From contig NZ_AP025730.1 in NCBI RefSeq assembly GCF_023734135.1, positions 2,728,001 to 2,792,000 on the forward strand: 64,000 nt of DNA. The letters run 5' to 3'. The notes under the pieces were generated by a model, which ran no database searches, was not told where the DNA came from, and saw only the letters and a program-made list of their open reading frames with translations. The stretch comes from Sphaerotilus microaerophilus. GTDB taxonomy: Bacteria; Pseudomonadota; Gammaproteobacteria; Burkholderiales; Burkholderiaceae_C. Shown here piece after piece: positions 24,875-32,757 of this stretch. Within the stretch, counting starts at the first letter, position 1, and each line of letters begins with the position of its first letter. The position numbers and the translations under genes are program-made.

Positions 24875-27800
24875 CGTCGATACAGATGCAGATGCCTGGG
24901 CCGATGCGCGTGCTCTACATCGAGGACTCGACCGTCGATGCCGATCTGGCGCGGCGCATGTTGGCGCGCTCGGCGCCCGATGTCGAACTGGACCTCGCCA
25001 CCTGCCTGGCCGACGGCCTGCTGCGCCTGGACGAACCTGGCCGCTATGACCTGCTGCTGACCGACCTCGCGCTGCCCGACGGCAGCGGCCTGGAGCTGCT
25101 GGCGCGGGTGCGCGACCGCCGGCTGCCCATTGCGGTGGTGATCCTGACCGGCTCGGGTGACCAGGAGGCGGCGATCACGGCCCTCAAGGCCGGCGCCGAC
25201 GACTACCTGGTCAAACGGGGCGACTACCTGGAGCGCCTGCCGCGGGCGCTGGAGGCCGCGCTGGTGCGCTTTCGCGCCGGGGTCGAGCGGGGCAGCCGCA
25301 TGCTGCGGGTGCTGCAGGTGGACCACAACACCTTCGACACCGACCTGGTGTGCCGCCACCTGGCCCAGCACGCGCCGCACATCCGGGTGGACACCGTGCC
25401 CAGCGCCGACGACGCCCTGGCCTGCCTGCCCCGGCAGGCCGGCGAGCCCTGTGCCTACGACCTGCTGCTGGTGGACTATCGCCTGCCCGGCATGGATGGC
25501 CTGGAACTGGCCAAGGCCCTGCGCGAGGACCGTGGCCTGGACCTGCCCATCGTGCTCGTGACCGGCCACGGTGGCGAGGAGGTGGCGGCCTCCGCCCTGC
25601 GCCTGGGGGTGGACGACTACCTGACCAAGCACGAAGGCTGGCTGTTCGAGATCGCACCTACGTTGGACCGCGTGCAGCAGCGCATGGAACTGGCCCGCGA
25701 GCGCACCCGCCTGGAGGCCACCAGCCGGCGCCTGTCGCACCTGCTGCTGGCGAGCCCGACCATCCTGTACCACCTGAGCTTCGAGGGACGACAGCCCCGG
25801 CCGGTCTGGGTGAGCGACAACATCCACCGCCTGCTGGCTTTCACGCCCGAAGAGGTCATGCAGCCCGACTGGTGGGCGCGGCACCTGCACCCGGACGACC
25901 GCAACGCTGCCTTTGGCAACCTGGACCGGTTGCTGGCCGACGGGCGGCTGACGCACGAGTACCGGTTCATCGATGGCACCGGGCGCACGCTCTGGATCCG
26001 CGATGAACTGCACCTGACCCGCGATGCACAGGGCCTGCCGCAGGAGGTGGTGGGCGCCTGGCTGGACATCAGCGCCGAGCGGCGCGGCCTGGAGGTGCGC
26101 CGGGCGCGCCATGCGGTGCTGGACCAGATCGTGGCGAATCGTCCGCTGGCGGGGATCCTCGACGACGTGGCCCGCCGCCTCGAGGCGCTGCATGCCGACC
26201 TGCGCGTGTCCATCCTGCTGCTCGACGAGCGGGCTGGCTGCTTGCGGGTGGGAGCGGCGCCGAGTCTGCCGCCCTTCTACAACGCCGCCGTCGAGGGCCT
26301 GAAGGTGGCCGAGGGGCAGGGCTCATGTGGCACGGCGGCATTCCGCGGCGAGCCGTTCCTCGTCACCGATGTCGAGCAGCACCCCTACTGGACCCCGTAC
26401 GTGGCGGTATGCCAGCGCGCCGGTGTGCGGGCCTGCTGGTCCGTGCCCTTCAAGGACGAGGCGGGCCGGGTGCTGGGTACCTTCGGCGTCTACCACGGCT
26501 CGCCGCGCGAGCCGCGCCCGGACGAGCTGGAAGCCGTCACCGAGTTCAGCCGATTTGCGGCCCTGGCCGTGCAGAAGCTGCGTGCGGCCGAGGCCCTGCA
26601 GCAGGCGGCCGCCTTCTTCGAGGCGACCCGCGACGGCGTGGTGATCACCGACCTGACGCCGCGCATCGTGGCCGTCAACCGCGCCTTCAGCGAGATCACC
26701 GGCTACCCGGAGGAAGAGGCCATCGGTCGCAACCCGAGCCTGCTGAGATCCGGCCGCCACGACGAGGCCTTCTACCAGGCGATGTGGGCGAGCGTGGCCG
26801 AAACCGGCCACTGGCAGGGCGAGGTCTGGAACCGCCGCAAGAGTGGCGAGATCTACCCCGAGTGGCTGTCCATCGGCGCGGTGCCCGACGAGAACGGCCT
26901 GCCGCGCAACTACGTGGGCGTGTTCACCGACATCAGCCAGATCCGCCGCTCCGAGGAGCAGCTGGAGCACTTGGCGCACCACGACCCGCTCACTTCGCTG
27001 CCCAACCGGCTGCTGATGCAGTCGCGCCTGCAGCATGTGCTTGACCGTGCCGATCGCCACGGCCACCAGGTGGCGGTGCTCTACCTGGACCTGGACCGCT
27101 TCAAGAACATCAATGACAGCCTTGGTCACCCGGTTGGCGACGAGCTGCTGGCCATGCTGGCCCAGCGCTTGTCGACGCGGGTGCGCGAGGAGGACACCCT
27201 GGCCCGGCTGGGCGGCGACGAGTTCCTGCTGGTGCTCGACGAAGTGCCCTCGCCGGACCGGGCCGCGGCCGTGGCCCAGGCGCTCATCGACGAGCTGGCC
27301 ACCGCCTTCGTCCTGCCCAGCGGGCACGAGCTGTTCATGGGCGTGAGCATCGGCATCAGCCTGTACCCGGCCGATGCGCACAGCGTGACCGAGCTCATCC
27401 AGCACTCCGACATGGCGATGTACCTGGCCAAGCAGAGCGGGCGCAATACCTATCGATTCCACAACCACACCCTCAGTGCTGCTGCGAGTGAGCGCCTGGC
27501 GCTGGAGACCCGCCTGCGCCGAGCTCTGGTGGCCGGAGAGTTCCTGCTGCACTACCAGCCGCTCATCGATGCCTACAGCGGCGAGCCCGCCGGCGTCGAG
27601 GCCCTGGTGCGCTGGCAGCCACCGGGCGAGGCGCTGGTGCTGCCCGGGCGCTTCATCCCCATCGCCGAGGACACCGGGCTGATCGTGCCACTGGGCGAGT
27701 GGGTGCTGCGCACCGCCTGTGCGCAGGGGCGAGCCTGGCTGGACGCGGGCATGCCCAAGCGCGTGATGGCGGTGAACCTGTCGGTGCGCCAGTTCCAGAG

Positions 27801-28269
27801 CGGCAACCTGGTCGAGCTGGTGGGTCAGGTGCTGGCCGACACCGGGCTGCCGCCCGAGTGCCTGGAGCTGGAGCTCACCGAGAGCATGTTCATGGACCAC
27901 GCCGAGCAGGCCATTGCCACGCTGCACGCGCTCAAGGCGCTGGGCGTGCGCCTGGCGATCGACGACTTCGGCACCGGTTACTCCTCGCTGGCCTACCTGA
28001 AGCGCTTCCCGATCGACAAGCTGAAGATCGACCAGAGCTTCGTGCGCGGGCTGGCCGACGACGCCAACGACCGCGAGATCGCCGCCACCGTCATTGCGAT
28101 GGCGCGTGTGTTCAAGCTGGAGGTGCTGGCCGAGGGCGTCGAGACGGCGGAGCAGCTGGCCATCCTGCGCCAGCACGGCTGCGACTTCTACCAGGGCTAC
28201 TACTTCCACCGGCCCGCGCCGATGCCGCAGATCGAGGCCTGGCTAGCCGGGCCGCACGCCCCGGTCTGA
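24871..28269 (+). CDS. REC-REC-PAS-GAF-PAS-GGDEF-EAL cyclic-di-GMP turnover protein
   Basis: A soluble protein of about 1132 residues. I place the start at the GTG at 24871, which overlaps the preceding stop (GTGA) and has GAGAGG upstream. A GTG at 24847 is the alternative. Two receiver domains come first (phosphorylated Asp65 in LLTDLALPDGSG, Asp202 in LLVDYRLPGMDG), then PAS (about 290-420), GAF (about 430-590), PAS (about 595-710), GGDEF and EAL. The cyclase motif GGDEF is intact at 781-785, with an RxxD inhibitory site (REED) just before it. The phosphodiesterase motif EAL is intact at 910-912, with NLSVRQ, ELTES, DDFGTG and EGVET all present. Both activities look functional. Receiver domains make it the likely end of the cascade. 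It overlaps hpnE by 27 bp at the 3' end, convergently. Confidence 0.92.
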   Translation: MTSIQMQMPGPMRVLYIEDSTVDADLARRMLARSAPDVELDLATCLADGLLRLDEPGRYDLLLTDLALPDGSGLELLARVRDRRLPIAVVILTGSGDQEAAITALKAGADDYLVKRGDYLERLPRALEAALVRFRAGVERGSRMLRVLQVDHNTFDTDLVCRHLAQHAPHIRVDTVPSADDALACLPRQAGEPCAYDLLLVDYRLPGMDGLELAKALREDRGLDLPIVLVTGHGGEEVAASALRLGVDDYLTKHEGWLFEIAPTLDRVQQRMELARERTRLEATSRRLSHLLLASPTILYHLSFEGRQPRPVWVSDNIHRLLAFTPEEVMQPDWWARHLHPDDRNAAFGNLDRLLADGRLTHEYRFIDGTGRTLWIRDELHLTRDAQGLPQEVVGAWLDISAERRGLEVRRARHAVLDQIVANRPLAGILDDVARRLEALHADLRVSILLLDERAGCLRVGAAPSLPPFYNAAVEGLKVAEGQGSCGTAAFRGEPFLVTDVEQHPYWTPYVAVCQRAGVRACWSVPFKDEAGRVLGTFGVYHGSPREPRPDELEAVTEFSRFAALAVQKLRAAEALQQAAAFFEATRDGVVITDLTPRIVAVNRAFSEITGYPEEEAIGRNPSLLRSGRHDEAFYQAMWASVAETGHWQGEVWNRRKSGEIYPEWLSIGAVPDENGLPRNYVGVFTDISQIRRSEEQLEHLAHHDPLTSLPNRLLMQSRLQHVLDRADRHGHQVAVLYLDLDRFKNINDSLGHPVGDELLAMLAQRLSTRVREEDTLARLGGDEFLLVLDEVPSPDRAAAVAQALIDELATAFVLPSGHELFMGVSIGISLYPADAHSVTELIQHSDMAMYLAKQSGRNTYRFHNHTLSAAASERLALETRLRRALVAGEFLLHYQPLIDAYSGEPAGVEALVRWQPPGEALVLPGRFIPIAEDTGLIVPLGEWVLRTACAQGRAWLDAGMPKRVMAVNLSVRQFQSGNLVELVGQVLADTGLPPECLELELTESMFMDHAEQAIATLHALKALGVRLAIDDFGTGYSSLAYLKRFPIDKLKIDQSFVRGLADDANDREIAATVIAMARVFKLEVLAEGVETAEQLAILRQHGCDFYQGYYFHRPAPMPQIEAWLAGPHAPV

Positions 28270-29598
28270 CAGGGCGGCGGCCTGGGTGGTCACGGCCGAG
28301 GCGGCGGCCAGGCCGGCCCGTACCGCGCCCTCGATCGTGGCCGGGTAGGGCCCGTCGACATAGTCGCCCGCCGCCACCAGCCCCGGTTCGATCCCTGCCG
28401 GCGGGCGCTGCAGCCCCGGTACGCAGCGGAAGGTGGCGCGCTTCTCGGTGATCACCTGCTCCAGTGTCACGTCCAGGGCCGGGTCGCCGGGCCGGTGCAG
28501 GGTCGCGCGGGCCTGGGTGAGCAGCGCGGCGGCGGTGGCCCCTCCACCGCGGGCCACCCAGGGCGCGGCTCCGCTGACCACGAAGGCGAAGCGCCCCGGC
28601 AGCCCGCCGAGCTGGCCATGGTCGAAGGCGAACTGGGCTGGCGCCGCGGGGCCCTCGGCCAGCGCCACCATCGGCGCGGCGAGGCGGGCCCCCGGGGCCT
28701 GGACGTAGCCGGTCAGGATCGGCTCATAGCCAAAGCCGCCAGCCTGGCGTGACCAGCCCGGCGCGATGCCGGTGGTGAGCCGCGCCGCCTCGGTGGCGCT
28801 GCAGGCCAGCACGACGGCATCGAAGGCATCGCGGACGTCACCGTTCACGGCCCAGCGGCCGGGGCCGCCGTTGGCGAGCCGATCCAGCGCCTGCACGCGC
28901 TGGCCGATGCGCAGCCGCGCACCCCGGCCGGCGAGCCAGGCCAGCGCCGGCTCGGGCAGCAGCTCGGCCAGCGGGCGGCGCGGGATCAGCAGGTCGCTGG
29001 AACCCGGGCCGGCGAACAGCGCGTCATGCAGCACGCGCAGGAAGACGCGCGCGCTGGCCGCGTCGGCCGGAGTGTTCAGCGCGGCCACGCAGAGCGGGTC
29101 GATCAGCTCGGCACGCACCCGCGCTGGCAGCGCAGCGGTCAACTCCGCGACGGTCGGTGTATCGGCGCAGCGAAAGCGCTGCAGCATCCAGCCGAGTGCG
29201 GCACGGCTCAGCGCCAGCCGTTCGGCCAGCCGCCAGTGGCGCAGGGCCCAGACGGCGCGGGCGAAGGCGGGGATGGGCGCGCCCGCTGGCATGCGCAGGC
29301 CGCGGCCGTCGGCATCGACCAGGGTCAGCGGCAGGCGCAGCAGCAGCGCGTCCGGGTCGGCGCCAACCTGACGCATCAGCGCCAGCGTGGCGGTGTAGGC
29401 GCCGATCAGGAGGTGCTGGCCGTTGTCCAGCCGGCTGCCATCGGGGCCGCCTTCCCGGGCGGCCAGGCTGCGGGCCCGCCCGCCGGCCTGCGTGGCCATC
29501 TCGAAGAGGGTGACGGCGTGCCCCGCGGCGCTGGCTTGCACCGCGGCGGCCAGGCCGGCCCAGCCGGCGCCGACGACGGCGATGCGGCGCGGGTTCAT
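28243..29598 (-). CDS. hpnE: Hydroxysqualene dehydroxylase HpnE
   Basis: A 451-residue FAD enzyme that reduces hydroxysqualene to squalene, the last of three steps replacing eukaryotic squalene synthase. It opens with the dinucleotide-binding fold IAVVGAGWAGLAAAVQASAAGHAVTLFE and AGGRARS. The long central region contains RLDNGQHLLIGAY, typical of the squalene-associated desaturase family, and the C-terminal LVAAGDYVDGPYPATIEGAVRAGL contacts FAD. It is third in the hpnC-hpnD-hpnE operon, 52 bp after hpnD. Its 3' end overlaps the GGDEF-EAL gene on the opposite strand. Confidence 0.92.
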   Translation of the reverse strand: MNPRRIAVVGAGWAGLAAAVQASAAGHAVTLFEMATQAGGRARSLAAREGGPDGSRLDNGQHLLIGAYTATLALMRQVGADPDALLLRLPLTLVDADGRGLRMPAGAPIPAFARAVWALRHWRLAERLALSRAALGWMLQRFRCADTPTVAELTAALPARVRAELIDPLCVAALNTPADAASARVFLRVLHDALFAGPGSSDLLIPRRPLAELLPEPALAWLAGRGARLRIGQRVQALDRLANGGPGRWAVNGDVRDAFDAVVLACSATEAARLTTGIAPGWSRQAGGFGYEPILTGYVQAPGARLAAPMVALAEGPAAPAQFAFDHGQLGGLPGRFAFVVSGAAPWVARGGGATAAALLTQARATLHRPGDPALDVTLEQVITEKRATFRCVPGLQRPPAGIEPGLVAAGDYVDGPYPATIEGAVRAGLAAASAVTTQAAALSDRGVRPG

Positions 29599-29650
29599 GG
29601 GCAGCAGGTCATCGGCAGCGGCTCATGGGGAGCCGACCGCAGGCCGCCGC

Positions 29651-30487
29651 TCACCGGCCGCGCCAGTTCGTCATCATCGCGATCCAGAGCTTGCGCAGCG
29701 GCGTCAGCGAGATGCGCTGGTGCAGCACCTGGCAGCCGCCGGCCTCGATCTCGCGCAGCAGGGTGCGGTAGATGTTGGCCATCATCAGGCCGGGCTTCTG
29801 GGCGCGCCGGTCGGCCTCGGGCAGCAGGGCCAGGGCCTCGTCGTAGGTCTGGTGGGCGCGCTCGATCTGGAAGCGCATCAGCGCGGTGAAGCGCTCGCTG
29901 TAGACGCGGTTGAGGATCTCGTGCGCCTTGACGTCAAAGCGCTGCAGCTCGCTGATCGGCAGGTAGATGCGAGCGCGCCGGGCGTCGTCGCCGACGTCGC
30001 GGATGATGTTGGTGAGCTGGAAGGCCAGGCCCATGCGGTGCGCGTATTGCACGGTGGCGTCCTGCGTGCGGCCGAAGATGTTGGCCGCCACCTCGCCGAC
30101 CACGCCGGCCACCAGGTGGCAGTAGCGCTGCAGGCCGATGTAGTCGAGGTAGCGGCTTTGCTGCAGGTCCATCTCGCAGCCCTCGATCACCGCGAGCAGG
30201 TGGGCCGCGGTGATGCCGTAGTCCGCGGTGTGCGGCATCAGCGCCTGCATGGCCGGGTGCTGGGGCGAGCCGGCAAAGGCGCGCTGCACCTCGGCGCGCC
30301 ACCAGGCGAGCTTGTTGGCGGCCACGCTGGGGTCGCTGACCTCGTCGACCACGTCATCCACCTCGCGGCAGAAGGCGTAGAAGGCCGTGATCGCGGCGCG
30401 CCGGGGCGGCGGCAGGAAGAGAAAGGCGTAGTAGAAGCTGGAGCCGCTCTTTGCCGCCTTGTCCTGGACGTATTGCTGCGGGGTCAT
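29651..30487 (-). CDS. hpnD: Presqualene diphosphate synthase HpnD
   Basis: Joins two farnesyl diphosphates to presqualene diphosphate. The 278-residue protein has the two aspartate-rich metal-binding motifs of the squalene/phytoene synthase family (FYAFCREVDDVVDEV at about 40 and LTNIIRDVGDDARRARIYLP at about 165) and the RYCHLVAGVVGE signature. The ATG at 30487 gives the canonical N-terminus (MTPQQYVQDKAAKSGSSFYYAF); the frame is open far upstream only because it runs antisense-like through the hpnC gene. It is the middle gene of hpnCDE. Confidence 0.93.
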   Translation of the reverse strand: MTPQQYVQDKAAKSGSSFYYAFLFLPPPRRAAITAFYAFCREVDDVVDEVSDPSVAANKLAWWRAEVQRAFAGSPQHPAMQALMPHTADYGITAAHLLAVIEGCEMDLQQSRYLDYIGLQRYCHLVAGVVGEVAANIFGRTQDATVQYAHRMGLAFQLTNIIRDVGDDARRARIYLPISELQRFDVKAHEILNRVYSERFTALMRFQIERAHQTYDEALALLPEADRRAQKPGLMMANIYRTLLREIEAGGCQVLHQRISLTPLRKLWIAMMTNWRGR

Positions 30488-30546
30488 GTGGCGCGCATTG
30501 TCGCAGCGGATCGGGCACCTGCCGCCTGCCGCCGGCCTTCGGGCGC

Positions 30547-31365
30547 TCACATGCGCAGCGCGCGCCAGAGCATCACCGGCACGTCCCAGGCGCGCAGGCG
30601 GGGGCGCTGGCGCAGCGTGGCGTGGTCCATCGCCTCGATCTTGTCGAGGATGCGCAAGCCCCCTTGCACCACCAGGCGCAGCTCCCAGCCGGCCCGGCCG
30701 GGCAGCTGGTGCACCAGCGGGGCGCCTTCGCCCATCAGCTGGCGGGCCCAGGCCACCTGTTCGGCAATCAGGGCGCGGGTGGCGCCGGTGTCCTGGCGGT
30801 TCATGAGCTGGTCGACGCCCAGGCCGTAGCGGGCGCAGTCCTCCAGCGGGAGGTAGAGGCGGTCGCGCGGCAGGTCGACGCTGAGGTCCTGCCAGAAGTT
30901 GATCAGCTGCAGCGCGCTGCAGATGGCGTCCGAGCGCTCCAGCGCCAGGCTGTCGCGCACGCCGTACAGGTGCAGCAGCAGCCGGCCGATCGGGTTGGCA
31001 GAGCGACGGCAGTAGCCCAGCAGGGTGGCGCGGTCGTGGTAGCGGTGCTGGCGCAGGTCCTGCTCGAAGGCGTCGAGCAGGTCCTCCATCAGCGGCAGCG
31101 GCAGGTGGTGGCGGCGGAAGACCCCCGTCAGCGGCTCGAACACGCCCTGCCAGCGTGGCGACGGCGCGTGGCCGCGCGCCACCGACTGCAGGTCGTAGCG
31201 GTAGGCCTCCAGCGCGGCGATGCGCTCCAGGGCGCTCGCGTGGCCCTCGTCGGCCAGGTCGTCGGCGGTGCGGGCGAACCAGTAAATCGCCTTCACCGCC
31301 GGACGCAGGGCCGGCGGGCACAGCCAGGAGGCGACCGGGAAATTCTCGTAGTGTTGGACGCTCAT
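30547..31365 (-). CDS. hpnC: Hydroxysqualene synthase HpnC
   Basis: Converts presqualene diphosphate to hydroxysqualene. The 272-residue protein starts MSVQHYENFPVASWLCPPALRP, the usual HpnC beginning. It has the first aspartate motif (FARTADDLADE, about 33-43) and a second, altered one (QLINFWQDLSVDLPRDRLYLP), as expected for HpnC compared with HpnD. It is first in the operon. No squalene-hopene cyclase or other hopanoid gene is in the window, so the fate of the squalene is not shown. It is divergent from the efflux operon, with 189 bp shared between the two starts. Confidence 0.92.
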   Translation of the reverse strand: MSVQHYENFPVASWLCPPALRPAVKAIYWFARTADDLADEGHASALERIAALEAYRYDLQSVARGHAPSPRWQGVFEPLTGVFRRHHLPLPLMEDLLDAFEQDLRQHRYHDRATLLGYCRRSANPIGRLLLHLYGVRDSLALERSDAICSALQLINFWQDLSVDLPRDRLYLPLEDCARYGLGVDQLMNRQDTGATRALIAEQVAWARQLMGEGAPLVHQLPGRAGWELRLVVQGGLRILDKIEAMDHATLRQRPRLRAWDVPVMLWRALRM

Positions 31366-31415
31366 GATGTCGGCGGGCGCGATTATGCGGGCGGTTGGTG
31401 GGCACCTGACCTGCG

Positions 31416-31464
31416 TTGACAAGGGCAAAGGCCGACCCGTACATTACTGACCAGTCAGTCAGTA
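31416..31464 (+). promoter_or_regulatory. RND efflux operon promoter with TetR-type operator
   Basis: A perfect inverted repeat, TACTGAC-N6-GTCAGTA (31445-31464), has the size and sequence style of TetR-family operators for efflux pumps. It overlaps the -10 region of a good promoter: TTGACA (31416-31421), an 18-bp spacer, TACATT (31440-31445). A bound repressor would block transcription of the pump. No tetR gene lies next to it; the neighbour is hpnC. Confidence 0.75.
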
Positions 31465-31554
31465 GCGGATGACGCTGCCAATTGCAGCGGCCGACCCCAG
31501 TCGCGGGCATCCATCCCCCCGTTTGATTTTTTCCCAGCCAAGGCGCCACGCACC

Positions 31555-32724
31555 ATGCGCATTCCCGTCCTGTTCCTGCCGACCCTGCTGGTCGCCGCTG
31601 TCCTCACGGCCTGCAGCCGCAGCGAGGCACCGGCCGAGCCGGTGCGCGCGGTGCGCACGATGACGATCGGCACCGGTTCCGCCACCGCGTTGAACGAGTA
31701 CGCAGCCGAGGTGCGCGCACGCACCGAGTCGCGCCTGGGCTTCCGGGTCGGCGGCAAGCTGGTGAAGCGGCCGGTCGAGCTGGGCGAGGTGGTCAAGCCC
31801 GGCCAGCTGCTGGCCCAGCTGGATGGGGCCGACCTGCAGCTGGCGCAGGACGCCGCCCAGGCTGCGCTGCGCGCGGCCCAGGCGAACCTGGACCAGGCGG
31901 CGGTGGACCTGAAGCGCGCCCGCGAGCTGCAGGCGCAGCAGTTCGTCGGCGTGGCGGAGGTCGATCGGCGCGAGACGGCGCTCAAGGCCGCCCAGGCCAC
32001 GCTGGAGCAGGCGCGCGCGCAGTCCTCGGCGCAGGGCAACCAGGCGGCGTACACCCGGCTGCTGGCCGATGCGGCCGGTGTCATCACCTCGGTGGAGGCC
32101 GAGCCGGGCGCCGTGCTGGCCGCCGGCACGCCGGTGCTGCGGCTGGCGCAAGACGGGCCGCGTGACGTGGTGTTCAGCGTGCCGGAGGACCGCCTGCCGG
32201 CGCTGCGTGCGCTGCGCGGCAAGGCCGGGGCGCTGCAGGTGCAGCTCTGGGGCGGTGACGCGGGGGCAGCGACGCCGCTGGCGGCCACGGTGCGCGAGGT
32301 GGCCGCCGCCGCCGATCCGACGACCCGGACCTTCCTGGTGAAGGCCGATCTGGTGAAAGCCGATGCGGCGAAGGTCGATGGGGGCCACGGCGAGGTCCGC
32401 CTCGGGCAGACCGCCACGGTGCGCGTGCCCGGTGCGGCCCGCGAAGGCGTGGTGCGCCTGCCGCTGGCGGCGGTGCTGGAGCAGGGCGGGCGCAGCGTGG
32501 TCTGGGTGCTGGACCCGCAGGCCATGACGGTGGACACCCGAGCCGTGCAGGTCGCCGGGGCCGATGCGCGCCAGGTGATCGTGAGCGCCGGGCTGGCGGC
32601 CGGGGCCGAGGTGGTCACCGCCGGGGCGCATGCGCTCACGCAGGGGCAGAAGGTGCGCCGCTACGTCGAGCCGAAGGCCGCGGCGCCGGTGGCCCTGCCG
32701 GCCAGCCTGGCCGCATCGCGCTGA
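31555..32724 (+). CDS. RND efflux periplasmic adaptor lipoprotein
   Basis: A 389-residue membrane-fusion protein linking the RND pump to an outer-membrane channel. A lipoprotein signal ends in LTAC, with the lipidated Cys at residue 20. A barrel-sandwich (lipoyl) domain follows (RLGFRVGGKLVKRPVELGEVVKPGQLLAQLD). Next come a helical hairpin of heptad-like Ala/Gln-rich sequence (about 95-160), the second half of the lipoyl domain (AAGVITSVEAEPGAVLAAGTPVLRLA), a beta-barrel and a C-terminal proximal domain. It is the first gene behind the TetR-type operator, with the pump gene 33 bp downstream. No outer-membrane factor gene is adjacent, so one must be supplied from elsewhere. Confidence 0.9.
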   Translation: MRIPVLFLPTLLVAAVLTACSRSEAPAEPVRAVRTMTIGTGSATALNEYAAEVRARTESRLGFRVGGKLVKRPVELGEVVKPGQLLAQLDGADLQLAQDAAQAALRAAQANLDQAAVDLKRARELQAQQFVGVAEVDRRETALKAAQATLEQARAQSSAQGNQAAYTRLLADAAGVITSVEAEPGAVLAAGTPVLRLAQDGPRDVVFSVPEDRLPALRALRGKAGALQVQLWGGDAGAATPLAATVREVAAAADPTTRTFLVKADLVKADAAKVDGGHGEVRLGQTATVRVPGAAREGVVRLPLAAVLEQGGRSVVWVLDPQAMTVDTRAVQVAGADARQVIVSAGLAAGAEVVTAGAHALTQGQKVRRYVEPKAAAPVALPASLAASR

Positions 32725-32757
32725 GCGCGCGGTGACAGTGGACACGGGACCGGCGGC

